Part shown: piece after piece, positions 55,448 to 62,652 of the stretch | Position numbering within the stretch: position 1 is the first letter of the stretch | How the letters are laid out: each line of letters opens with the position of its first letter | From: Tumidithrix helvetica | GTDB lineage: Bacteria; Cyanobacteriota; Cyanobacteriia; Pseudanabaenales; Pseudanabaenaceae | Direction: 5' to 3' | DNA length: 64,000 bases | Assembly: GCF_965232925.1 (NCBI RefSeq) | Contig: NZ_CBDDRA010000011.1 | Span: 100,201 to 164,200 of the forward strand | Translations under genes and position numbers: made by a program | The notes under the pieces: model-generated | The model's database searches: none | What the model was told of the DNA's origin: nothing | The model's input: only the letters and a program-made list of their open reading frames with translations

Positions 55448-56689
55448 TCAGACAGGTATAAGATCGGGAGTAAGTAATGCTTCTAGTCCAGCTTTTTTTT
55501 CAGCATCTACGGTTGTTTGTTGAAACATTGGTAACAAGTGAGTTTGTCCCAAAGAAATAAGCATTTCATCAGTTGTTCGTACAGAGCCTAAAGGAATGCC
55601 AAATAAGTTGAGAGCTATGTACTTAGCCCAAACAGCTGCTAATACAGGAGGAACTGCATTGCCAACCTGACGGATAGGATGTCTGCTAGTTCCAGAGAAA
55701 CACCAGAAATCTGGAAAAGTTTGCATCCTTGCTGATTCACGCGGAGTGACTTCACGCGGTTGAAAGGGATGAACATGCCCTTTACCACCTCCTTTATCTG
55801 AACCAACAATTATCGTATAGCTTGGTCTATCTGGATGTAATTTATTGATTCTAGTGGCAGAATCTCTCTCTCCAAACCTCAAATTTCTGTACCTGTTCTT
55901 AATCTCATCACTGTGCTTTCTACCAATATGATTATGAATAGTTCTAAGTTCTTCAGGTAAACCAGTCAATGCATGTTTAACACAAACTCTCGGTAGACGA
56001 TCAATTTCCATTTGGATATCATCTCTTTTGAGTTGTTCTGTTCCACCATGCGTTGCTAGTAATTCTGGCAGATTGCTAGGAAGTTCGATTTCAGAACGTG
56101 ACCCTATAATGAAAACCCTTTTCCTATATTGAGGAACACCGTAATCAGCAGCTTCCACAACATAGAACTTAACCTTATAAGGCTGAATTGCTTCTAAAGC
56201 TTGCAAGACTTGTTTAAACGTCTCGCCACCATTCACCGTTAATAAACCAGGGACGTTCTCCAGCCAAAAACATTCAGGCTCAAGAGCCTTTACATAGCTG
56301 ACAAATCGCCACATCAGATTCCCACGCGGATCGTCCATCCCTCGACGACGACCAAATACTGAGAATGATTGACACGGTGGACCTCCTGCTAATAAAGCGA
56401 CCTGCCCTTTACGCAGTCTAGCCGCCCTTAGCAAAGCATCTCCCTCAACTTGCCAAGCATCCCTTTGCAACACAACTGCGTTGCTTAAAAAATCATGGGT
56501 TCCGCTTCTTCGTCCCTCTCGCCTATTATGGCGAAGGGTAATGCAAGAGTGGCTATCTACCTCAAGACAGCAACGTGTTTCAAAAATACCAGTTGCTTCT
56601 AAGCCTAAATCCAGCCCACCCGCTCCTGAAAACACAGAAATGACAGGCAGTTTGCCGTTTATCAAGTATTTGGCAGAAATATTACTCAT
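55448..56689 (-). CDS. DNA (cytosine-5-)-methyltransferase
   Basis: C5-cytosine methylase, about 413 residues. Motif I is SVFSGAGGLDLGLEATG, motif IV GGPPCQSFS with nucleophile Cys106, motif VI ENVPGLL, motif VIII QYRKRVFI and motif X RQVGNAVPP. The target-recognition region lies between about 215 and 320. The start is placed at the ATG at 56687-56689, which has GGAG 8 nt upstream and begins 15 residues before motif I; a longer frame to 56776 lacks support. It protects DNA from the convergent endonuclease. Target sequence unknown. Confidence 0.9.
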   Translation of the reverse strand: MSNISAKYLINGKLPVISVFSGAGGLDLGLEATGIFETRCCLEVDSHSCITLRHNRREGRRSGTHDFLSNAVVLQRDAWQVEGDALLRAARLRKGQVALLAGGPPCQSFSVFGRRRGMDDPRGNLMWRFVSYVKALEPECFWLENVPGLLTVNGGETFKQVLQALEAIQPYKVKFYVVEAADYGVPQYRKRVFIIGSRSEIELPSNLPELLATHGGTEQLKRDDIQMEIDRLPRVCVKHALTGLPEELRTIHNHIGRKHSDEIKNRYRNLRFGERDSATRINKLHPDRPSYTIIVGSDKGGGKGHVHPFQPREVTPRESARMQTFPDFWCFSGTSRHPIRQVGNAVPPVLAAVWAKYIALNLFGIPLGSVRTTDEMLISLGQTHLLPMFQQTTVDAEKKAGLEALLTPDLIPV

Positions 56690-56808
56690 GTATTTTGCTC
56701 CATAATAGTCTGTACTATACATATTTTTCGCCCGCGTGCCAATATACATGTAACCATGTTTACAGGCTCTAGTCAAGTAAAATCTACAACTAAAAGCGTT
56801 GATTCCTT

Positions 56809-57033
56809 ATGGCTGGTACTCGAATTCCTGACGACCTACATCAACAGTTACAAATGATTAGAGCGGAGCTTCTCCTCGAACTTGGTTCTGAAGCTCCTGC
56901 CTTACAAGATATGGTTAATGTGGCCATAACAAGGTTTATAGAGAGTTGGAAAACAGTAGAGCGTCAAAAAATCTTGAAAGCTTTACTTGAGTCACGAGAA
57001 AAAGCCCGTTCAAGGATGGGACAACGTGATTAG
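56809..57033 (+). CDS. Small protein divergent from the methyltransferase
   Basis: 74 residues, not recognised. The start AGTRIPDDLHQQLQMIRAEL resembles a ribbon-helix-helix or short DNA-binding protein, followed by two helices rich in Lys/Arg/Glu. It begins 120 bp from the methyltransferase start, reading away, so it could be a controller of the restriction-modification pair. Alternatively it is an integron cassette gene, since its stop lies inside an attC-like segment (57019-57078). Confidence 0.5.
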   Translation: MAGTRIPDDLHQQLQMIRAELLLELGSEAPALQDMVNVAITRFIESWKTVERQKILKALLESREKARSRMGQRD

Positions 57034-57078
57034 CTACTAATCTTCTGTAAGTGATGCAGCATAACTTCACCGTTAGAC
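57019..57078 (+). other. attC-like recombination site (degenerate)
   Basis: A 60-bp segment begins GGACAAC and ends GCAGCATAACTTCACCGTTAGAC. Its right half matches the typical attC pattern, where an L' box (AACTTC) is followed by the R' box GTTRRRY (GTTAGAC at 57072-57078). The left half pairs only partly. The stop of the preceding small gene lies within it, as is normal for cassette genes. The duplicated block starts exactly at its GTTAGAC. Confidence 0.45.
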
Positions 57079-57520
57079 CTCTGACAAAAGCGCTGTCAAT
57101 GTTTAGTAGATTCCACGACAAAATGTAGGAGAGCTAAGACGTGGAAAACGATATCAAGCAGATTGCACTAGAAAAGCTCTCACTTGCGCCATCACAAGAG
57201 GCACTCCATGAATTCATCCGTTGGCTCGATCTGGCTTGTAGCGAGGAGCCACTTGATTCGTTGCCGAGGCAAATCCTAACGCGGGGAGTAATTGCAGCAG
57301 GAAAGGAATTGATCGAGAAGCGAGCATATCCGAGCAATCATCCAGTCACGAAGACGCTGCAAGCAGCGGAGGCATACTGCTTAGCACCAACGAAGGCAAC
57401 ATTCGATCGCTATTTCCGCGCAGCAACAAATTCCTATCCATTCGGCACAGGCGAAGGCTGCTATGCGGTCAAGGAACTTGGTTATGCAGGATGCGAACCA
57501 GGCAGCGGATGTACGAGCGG
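57072..57520 (+). repeat. Duplicated cassette block, copy 1 (truncated)
   Basis: About 449 bp nearly identical to 58940-59387. Similarity begins at the GTTAGAY box in both and extends through the leader (TTTAGTAGATTCCACGAC, GTAGGAGAG) into the gene. It stops abruptly after GTACGAGCGG, where this copy joins unrelated sequence. Confidence 0.85.
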
Positions 57521-57554
57521 CATTGGTGTCGCCCTAACAATTGAGCCACAGTAG
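57141..57554 (+). pseudogene. Truncated copy of unknown cassette gene
   Basis: 137 codons. The first about 126 residues match the gene at 59008-59517 almost completely (SLPRQILTRGVIAAGKELIE, FDRYFRAATNSYPFGTGEGC). The last 43 residues of the intact copy are lost and replaced by GVALTIEPQ from foreign sequence. The start GTGGAAAAC or ATG-equivalent is preceded by GTAGGAGAG. No known domain is recognised in either copy; Cys residues in GEGCYAVKELGYAGCEPGSGC are the clearest feature. It may still be translated. Confidence 0.65.
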
Positions 57555-57585
57555 TCTGATGTGGATAACCTACGGTTTTGAGCAG
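57532..57585 (+). other. Possible degenerate attC-like hairpin
   Basis: CCCTAACAATTGAGCCACA is followed after a short loop by TGTGGATAACC. The CTAACAATT start recalls the left boxes of attC sites, and CCACA/TGTGG pair, but no good right-hand GTTRRRY box follows. It coincides with the point where copy 1 of the duplicated gene loses similarity. Confidence 0.25.
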
Positions 57586-57622
57586 TTTGGGATAAAATAC
57601 AGATACCACTAACGCATTTCAA

Positions 57623-57874
57623 ATGAGCGAAACTGTCTACATCGAAACTAGCGTGGTTGGTTACTTAACAGCCAGACCCAGCAATAACTTGATCCTCATG
57701 GCAAACTTGGGGATTACACAAGAATGGTGGGACACACGCCGAGAGCAATTTGCCCTCTATATCTCCCAAGTAGTTTTAGACGAGGTAGCAAGAGGAGATG
57801 CAGAGATGGCAGATAAGAGACTTGATATCCTGCGTGATTTTCCATTACTGGAAGTCAACGATTTGTACACCTAA
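57623..57874 (+). pseudogene. Truncated PIN-domain toxin gene
   Basis: 83 codons. The start SETVYIETSVVGYLTARPS is the typical opening of a cyanobacterial PIN (VapC-like) ribonuclease, with its first acidic residue in YIETS. QVVLDEVARGD carries the next acidic cluster. The usual second half with the remaining acidic residues is missing; the frame ends after PLLEVNDLYT. The protein should be inactive. An antitoxin-like gene follows after 15 bp. Confidence 0.65.
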
Positions 57875-57895
57875 TGAGTTAATGGGAGATTGATT

Positions 57896-58087
57896 ATGTG
57901 GAAAGATGAAGTTTTAGAAGAGATTTATAGAATCCGTGAAGAACACGCGAAGTCCTTTAACTATGATTTGCAAGCAATTTGTAACGATCTTCGTAAAAAA
58001 CAATCCACTAGCAGCAGACAAATTATTTCAGCACCACTCAAGCCTCGCCGTCTTCCCATAACATCGTTGGAGCGGACAAAATTGTGA
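57896..58087 (+). CDS. Antitoxin-like protein next to the truncated PIN gene
   Basis: About 63 residues beginning MWKDEVLEEIYRIREEHAK. The pattern MWKD-VEEI-R-IREE-A--FNYDL--I--DL is that of small cyanobacterial antitoxins encoded after PIN toxins. The C-terminal basic tail (KPRRLPI) is longer than usual. The start is placed at the second in-frame ATG; an ATG at 57890 is also possible. Its toxin partner is truncated, so it would be an orphan. Confidence 0.6.
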   Translation: MWKDEVLEEIYRIREEHAKSFNYDLQAICNDLRKKQSTSSRQIISAPLKPRRLPITSLERTKL

Positions 58088-58100
58088 TATTTTGGAGTTG

Positions 58101-58141
58101 GGTTAGCAGCGATCTTTTGCTGCTAACCTACACCGTTCGGC
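58101..58141 (+). other. Right half of an attC-like site before the BtpA-like cassette
   Basis: GGTTAGCAGC and GCTGCTAACC form a perfect 10-bp stem around 8 nt, followed after 6 nt by GTTCGGC at 58135-58141. This box fits GTTRRRY except for one base. It is the exact complement of GCCGAAC at 58890-58896, as expected for the start box and R'' box of one cassette. A matching left outer box is not evident. Confidence 0.5.
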
Positions 58142-58940
58142 AAGCAGAGGACATGGCATGAGAGAGAATGAGAATGCCTTGCATCGGGTCTTCAGGCGGT
58201 CACGCGTATTTCTGCCCGTCATTCACCCGATCGCGAGAGACACGGCGATACAGAGCATCGACACGGCGGTTCGTGCCGGTGCCGATGGAGTGTTCCTCAT
58301 CAATCAGGGGATGTCCTCATCACAAGTGCTCGACTTCATCCCGGAAGTGCGTCGGCGATACGATGACCTATGGATCGGGGTGAACCTCCTTGGATCGGAT
58401 CCTGAAGAAGTCATCGGTCTTATCGCCAGACTCCCAGTCGGCGGCATCTGGTCGGACAATGCCGAGATTGACGAGCAGTCGGACACGCAGCCCGCCGGAG
58501 AGCGGTTTCGGCAAGCACGCCACAAAACTGGATGGGAAGGACTCTACTTCGGTGGTGTCGCGTTCAAGTACCAACGAGAAGTACCTGCTTCCCTGCTGCC
58601 TGATGCAGCCAGAAAAGCAAGTCCGTGGATGGACGTGATAACATCGAGCGGCCCAGGGACCGGATACGCCGCGACAGTCGAGAAGGCAAGGGCCTTGCGA
58701 TCTGGGGCCGGGACACATCCGGTGGCTCTTGCCAGCGGCGTGAGTCCAGAGAACGTAGACGGTTTTCTGCCGTATGTGGATGCCTATTTGGTTGCATCTG
58801 AAATCGAGACAGCGAAGTATTCAGGCATCCTGGTGTCGGAGCGGACGAAGCTGCTAGCCGAGAGAATCCATAACTGGAACCAGAGCGGAGCCGAACCAGC
58901 AGGTGCAGGCGACGCTTAGCAGCGCGCCTGACCTGCGGCG
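58136..58940 (+). mobile_element. Integron gene cassette carrying a BtpA-like gene
   Basis: The block runs from the cut point of GTTCGGC to that of GTTAGAT and contains one gene, a very short leader and an attC site overlapping the gene end. This is the standard cassette layout. It is clearly richer in G+C than its surroundings. No integrase gene (intI) is found in the window. Confidence 0.65.
58158..58919 (+). CDS. BtpA-like TIM-barrel protein in a cassette
   Basis: 253 residues resembling the BtpA family, seen as VFLPVIHPIARDTAI, AVRAGADGVFLIN, DLWIGVNLLGSDPEEV, VITSSGPGTGYAAT and VALASGVSPENVDGFLPYVD. The last two are the phosphate-binding loops of a phosphoribosyl-type TIM barrel. BtpA of cyanobacteria helps stabilise photosystem I, but more distant members have no known role, and this one is divergent. 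Codon use is G+C-rich and HIP1 sites are nearly absent, unlike core genes. The TAG stop lies in the apical loop of the attC at 58890-58946. Probably acquired from another bacterium. Confidence 0.65.
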   Translation: MRENENALHRVFRRSRVFLPVIHPIARDTAIQSIDTAVRAGADGVFLINQGMSSSQVLDFIPEVRRRYDDLWIGVNLLGSDPEEVIGLIARLPVGGIWSDNAEIDEQSDTQPAGERFRQARHKTGWEGLYFGGVAFKYQREVPASLLPDAARKASPWMDVITSSGPGTGYAATVEKARALRSGAGTHPVALASGVSPENVDGFLPYVDAYLVASEIETAKYSGILVSERTKLLAERIHNWNQSGAEPAGAGDA

Positions 58941-58946
58941 TTAGAT
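58890..58946 (+). other. Integron attC site
   Basis: 57 bp: R'' box GCCGAAC (58890-58896), 2-nt spacer, L'' arm GCAGGTGCAGGCG (58899-58911), apical part with CGCT/AGCG stem, L' arm CGCCTGACCTGC (58925-58936), 3-nt spacer and R' box GTTAGAT (58940-58946). The arms pair perfectly except for an unpaired G at 58903-58905, the extrahelical base typical of attC. All parts, order and spacing fit the family. Confidence 0.82.
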
Positions 58947-59387
58947 CGCTGACAAAATGCTATCAATGTTTAGTAGATTCCACGACAAAATGTAGGAGAG
59001 CCAAGACGTGGAAAATGATATCAAGCAGATTGCACTAGAAAAGCTCTCACTTGTGCCATCACAAGCGGCACTCCATGAATTCATCCACTGGCTCGATCTG
59101 GCGTGCAGCGAGGAGCCACTTGATTTGTTGCCGAGGCAAATCCTAACGCGAGGGGTAATTGCAGCAGGAAAGGAATTGATAAAGAAGCGAGCATATCCGA
59201 GCAATCATCCAGTCGCGAAGACGCTGCAAGCAGCGGAGGCATACTGCTTAGCACCAACGGAGGCAACATTCGATCGCTATTTCCGCGCAGCAACAAATTC
59301 CTATCCATTCGGCACAGGCGAAGGCTGCTATGCAGTCAAGGAACTTGGTTATGCAGGATGCGAACCAGGAAGCGGATGTACGAGCGG
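58940..59387 (+). repeat. Duplicated cassette block, copy 2 (complete gene)
   Basis: About 448 bp matching 57072-57520; the sequences upstream of the shared GTTAGA box differ in the two copies. In this copy the gene continues to its natural end at 59517. No clear attC follows that gene. Confidence 0.85.
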
Positions 59388-59517
59388 TGCAGGAACGCTT
59401 GACCAGATAGCATACGAAGTTGGAGCAGCAGAAGTAATGCGATTAATCGCAAAAGAAATCGTGCCGTGGCTGAAAGGCGAAAGCGAGCCGATCGCAGAGT
59501 TTTTGGGTAGCGATTGA
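59008..59517 (+). CDS. Cassette gene of unknown function, full-length copy
   Basis: 169 residues, soluble and largely helical. The GTG start has GTAGGAGAG about 10 nt upstream. Notable segments are LHEFIHWLDLACSEEP, FDRYFRAATNSYPFGTGEGC and GYAGCEPGSGCTSGAG with three Cys, ending in a helix (AAEVMRLIAKEIVPWLKGE). I do not recognise the family. A truncated copy lies 1.9 kb upstream. The gene begins soon after an attC R' box, so it is probably a cassette gene. Confidence 0.65.
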   Translation: MENDIKQIALEKLSLVPSQAALHEFIHWLDLACSEEPLDLLPRQILTRGVIAAGKELIKKRAYPSNHPVAKTLQAAEAYCLAPTEATFDRYFRAATNSYPFGTGEGCYAVKELGYAGCEPGSGCTSGAGTLDQIAYEVGAAEVMRLIAKEIVPWLKGESEPIAEFLGSD

Positions 59518-59563
59518 AGTGGATAGAATATAGGAAAAGCAAGGTTAAAACGAGGTCAAGCCC

Positions 59564-59793
59564 ATGGCAGTTCGACAACCCCGTTATAGCAAAGAAGAGT
59601 TTGCCCAACGTGGCGATAAAATTTATGAATCTCAAGTGCGCCAGCAAGTCGAAGAAAGAAATTATGGCAAGATTGTGGCATCGATATTGAAACAGGTGCT
59701 TTTGAAGTGGCTGATATGCCTATGGTAGCAGTCAATCGATTTTATGCACGAAAACTCGATGCTCAACCTTCGTTGATTTGGATTGGACATTGA
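59564..59793 (+). pseudogene. Frameshifted antitoxin-like gene
   Basis: The frame opens AVRQPRYSKEEFAQRGDKIY, typical of a small cyanobacterial protein family often paired with an aspartyl-protease-like gene. After ERNYGKIVAS the frame shifts. In the next frame DIETGAFEVADMPMVAVNRF continues the family sequence to a stop at 59793. A single missing base around GTGGCATCGAT, where the family reads as if from GCGATCGAT, explains the break. Confidence 0.65.
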
Positions 59794-59828
59794 GCTATTT
59801 TCCATTTTGGCAGACGCAGTCTCGGGGT

Positions 59829-59912
59829 ATGATATTCGATGTGGTCAATCATAATTGTGAAGCAATCATCAAAGTTGCAGTGGGTCGTATCGGTTCACCC
59901 AAAATAGCTTAG
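59829..59912 (+). pseudogene. Remnant of an aspartyl-protease-like partner gene
   Basis: A 27-residue frame (IFDVVNHNCEAIIKVAVGRIG) matches the start of the small retropepsin-like partners that follow the previous family, and stops before the active-site DTG motif. It is a fragment, 35 bp after the frameshifted gene. Confidence 0.45.
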
Positions 59913-59934
59913 GATACTCGCTCAAGAACGAGGC

Positions 59935-60831
59935 ATGATGGAAATGAGAGATATAGCGATAATGTCTGTTGATACACCCCGTACTCCAGGATGGTTGCGG
60001 TTAGTTATCGTTTCGGACACACACAATGTTGATATGCCTATCTCTCTTTTTCCTGAGGGTGATTTGTTGATCCACGCGGGAGATCACACAAAGAATGGAC
60101 TGTTTTCTGAGCTTACTGATGCAGCAGTATGGCTGCGATCGCTGGCGGATCGGTTCACCTACGGTGTCGTGGCGATCGCTGGAAATCATGACAAGCCACT
60201 GGACGTAGAGACATGGCTCCAAACCGCCACCCTTTCGCAACCGGGAGAACTATGGAGCAATGAATTGATGACCACTGCAAGGGACTTATTCAAAGACAAC
60301 GGCATTGACGATCGCTATGCACCCATGCGCTTGCTCCAGCATTCGGCTGAAGCGATCGCAGGGTTGAAGTTCTTTGGTTCGCCATACATAGGTCTGACAC
60401 CTCGCCGACAGGCGATGACACAAGACAACCCTCTGCGCTACGAGGGTTTTGCCCGCGACCCTCAGCGTTTGATGGAACTATACGCAGATATCCCCCCTGG
60501 ACTGGATGTGCTGATCACGCATAGCCCACCTCTGGGAATTCTCGACTCCAGCGTGCAATATGGTGGAGTCCTGCGAGAAAAGCCGATTGCAATTGGCAGC
60601 GTGGCTCTGCGGGCTCGTCTGCGAGGGATACCACCGTCTGAGCGCCCCCGACTACATGTTTTCGGTCACGAGCATGACTCTGGCGGGGTCTTTTGGGATG
60701 AGGAACTGGGGATTCTCTTTGTCAACGCAGCAGCTGTAAATGGCGATCGGGGTATCATTAAACAGGGAGGCGATTATGTCATGAAAGAAGGTTTTCGCCC
60801 TTGGGTAATCGACATCAGGGTAGGTTCCTAG
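59935..60831 (+). CDS. Calcineurin-like metallophosphoesterase
   Basis: 298 residues with the full two-metal site: SDTHN, LIHAGDH, GNHDKP, ITHSPPLG and FGHEHDSGG, with the usual spacing. Such enzymes hydrolyse phosphodiesters or phosphomonoesters; the substrate is not known. No signal peptide, so cytoplasmic. Several ATG codons occur at the start (59935, 59941, 59962); the conserved part begins at residue 20. It is not obviously linked to its neighbours. The sequence GCCCAACAA 35 bp after the stop recalls an attC left box without a right half. Confidence 0.85.
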   Translation: MMEMRDIAIMSVDTPRTPGWLRLVIVSDTHNVDMPISLFPEGDLLIHAGDHTKNGLFSELTDAAVWLRSLADRFTYGVVAIAGNHDKPLDVETWLQTATLSQPGELWSNELMTTARDLFKDNGIDDRYAPMRLLQHSAEAIAGLKFFGSPYIGLTPRRQAMTQDNPLRYEGFARDPQRLMELYADIPPGLDVLITHSPPLGILDSSVQYGGVLREKPIAIGSVALRARLRGIPPSERPRLHVFGHEHDSGGVFWDEELGILFVNAAAVNGDRGIIKQGGDYVMKEGFRPWVIDIRVGS

Positions 60832-60995
60832 TCCTAGCCGTCGGCATTGACTAGGCGTCAACAGCCCAACAAGTGCCGTGCAGGGGACAAAACAAATAGA
60901 TTCTAATAATTTTGGTTCAGTTCATAGATCTCCACTGACGAGAAACGATTAGCTGGCTTGATTAGTTCGTGCAAAAGAGAATTAGGAGCTTCTGT

Positions 60996-62378
60996 ATGAA
61001 ATTAGACACCGAAACAGCTTCTCAATGGTCAAAGATGCTCCACAATGAGCAAACTTCGACCGAAATGCTTGAAAATATGTTCTACGCATTGGAAAAGGAT
61101 TCTACAGAAGATCCTTTAAAGTGGGAGTTTTACCAATTAATTGCTCGACATGCCAACGCTCCTTTTAGAGCGCTTGAAAGCGTTATCTATGATTATTCAT
61201 GGAGGGCATTAGCCGCAGTTGTTGCAGCCAATGAGAATGCTCCATCTGTTATTCTAGAAAACCTATTGGAATATAAAGACTGGTCAGTTCGTTTAAGTCT
61301 TGCATTGAACCCAACGACCCCAAGACGAATCCTAGAATTGCTAGCCGATGAGTATGCTGATGAAGTAACACTCAATCCAAGTATAGCTAGAGAAATAGAG
61401 GCAGCAATTAAGTCTGCAAATCGAGATAATCTTGACATTAAAGAAATACTTACGCTTTCCCAAAGCTCTTTCCGAGCAATTCGCATCACCATTGCCGAAA
61501 GCCTTAAAACACCTGTCGCCATCCTCGAACAGCTCGCCCTAGACAAAGATTTTCACGTTCGTACAGCAATTGCAAGGAATCCAAATACTCCTGCCTTAGT
61601 TTTGGCAAAGCTAGCAGGCGATCGCGACCCTGCTGACGAAGACTTCGCTATCCCCCAGTCTGTAGCAAGCAATCCAAGCACACCCATTTCAATCTTAGAG
61701 GAATTGATAACATATGGATGGAACGGTGAGCCTATAGAGGATGTGCAGATTAAGGCTAATACCAATCTACAAAGAATTCGCGAAATTTGTGAAACGGCGA
61801 TGGATATGCTCAGGGATGGCAGCAGGGATCGTCCTAACCACGGTCAATTCCCATCCCGCCAGGAAGCGGTCGCTAGGTTGGTCGCACTGGGCGGTGCCGC
61901 CTTCGAGCCCCTCTGCCAAGCTCTCCAAGATTCGAGTGGTTACACCCGCAGATTCGCGGCAGAAGCATTGGGCAGGATTGACGATCCGCGCGCTGTGATG
62001 CCCCTCCTTCGCGCGTTCCAAGAGAGCGAGGTGTACGTTCAACGCCATGTAGCCTTCGCACTCGCGAAGATAGGAGATGCGCGGGCTGTTGCGCCGCTCT
62101 ACAGCGCGCTTTGGCAACGAAACGTGGCTCGAGAGGCACTTTCGGCGTTGCATGCCGTACTAAAACGGACAGCAGGCACCGTCTCAAGCGACGATCTGCG
62201 CCGAGTGGCGAGTCTGGGGGATGACGGCATCGCTACAATCGAGGTGCCCGATACTGACGGGGGCTACCTCGCTTGGAATGAGGTCGAGGAGTGGCTGGAC
62301 TACCGCCCAGTGAAGCATCTAGTCCAGATGGAGATGGAGCATCGCGGCTTGGCGAATGGAAACCGAAACCTAGCTTGA
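60996..62378 (+). CDS. HEAT-repeat protein, apparently chimeric
   Basis: About 460 residues. The first 255 hold short repeats of the type NPTTPRRILELLAD, NPNTPALVLAKLAGD and NPSTPISILEELI, in A/T-rich codons. From about residue 270 the codons become clearly G+C-rich and the repeats change to PBS-lyase HEAT type (VARLVALGGAAFEPLCQAL, RFAAEALGRIDDPRAVMPLL, RHVAFALAKIGDARAVAPLY). The ATG at 60996 has AGGAG upstream and is preferred to a GTG nine codons earlier. HEAT-repeat proteins bind other proteins, and some are phycobilin lyases, but no lyase role can be claimed here. Confidence 0.7.
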   Translation: MKLDTETASQWSKMLHNEQTSTEMLENMFYALEKDSTEDPLKWEFYQLIARHANAPFRALESVIYDYSWRALAAVVAANENAPSVILENLLEYKDWSVRLSLALNPTTPRRILELLADEYADEVTLNPSIAREIEAAIKSANRDNLDIKEILTLSQSSFRAIRITIAESLKTPVAILEQLALDKDFHVRTAIARNPNTPALVLAKLAGDRDPADEDFAIPQSVASNPSTPISILEELITYGWNGEPIEDVQIKANTNLQRIREICETAMDMLRDGSRDRPNHGQFPSRQEAVARLVALGGAAFEPLCQALQDSSGYTRRFAAEALGRIDDPRAVMPLLRAFQESEVYVQRHVAFALAKIGDARAVAPLYSALWQRNVAREALSALHAVLKRTAGTVSSDDLRRVASLGDDGIATIEVPDTDGGYLAWNEVEEWLDYRPVKHLVQMEMEHRGLANGNRNLA

Positions 62379-62476
62379 AGTCAATTACATTTCGCGAACT
62401 ACTGACTGTTGGAGTTGCGATCGGATCGGTATCCACACTAGCCGCAGTGGGCGGCGGGTTTCTCACAGTTACCTAG
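62375..62476 (+). CDS. Possible tiny membrane peptide
   Basis: A frame starting with TTG, overlapping the stop of the HEAT gene, would encode about 33 residues (KSITFRELLTVGVAIGSVS then LAAVGGGFLTV), mostly one hydrophobic helix. It may be a remnant of a larger gene. No ribosome-binding site supports it. Confidence 0.2.
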   Translation: MKSITFRELLTVGVAIGSVSTLAAVGGGFLTVT

Positions 62477-62652
62477 GTGGGTGGTGGACAATGTCGAACA
62501 GCAAAGTAGAGTTATGAAACTTGGCTCTAGATTAAACACTCCACTGAAAACTAAAGTTGGGAAGTTACGATCGCTCCAAAATTATAAACTGTCATTCTTG
62601 CGATCGCGCTTTATTGTAGAAGGTAGAATAACAATTCTTGCAACCCCTGCTA

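Noticed and set aside
58101..58128. Perfect stem GGTTAGCAGC/GCTGCTAACC as a terminator
   Set aside because: No T-run follows on either strand, and its place just before GTTCGGC is better explained as the arms of a recombination site.
59336..59647. Minus-strand frame of 103 codons over the cassette gene end
   Set aside because: It is antisense to a duplicated coding gene and a pseudogene, and has no family resemblance.
56500..61000. Integron integrase gene
   Set aside because: No tyrosine recombinase with the expected Arg/His/Tyr motifs was seen on either strand, so the array can only be called integrase-less in this window.
62291..62476. 61-codon frame overlapping the end of the HEAT gene
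   Set aside because: Most of it lies inside the coding sequence of the HEAT gene in another frame; only the last hydrophobic stretch is outside and is listed separately at low confidence.
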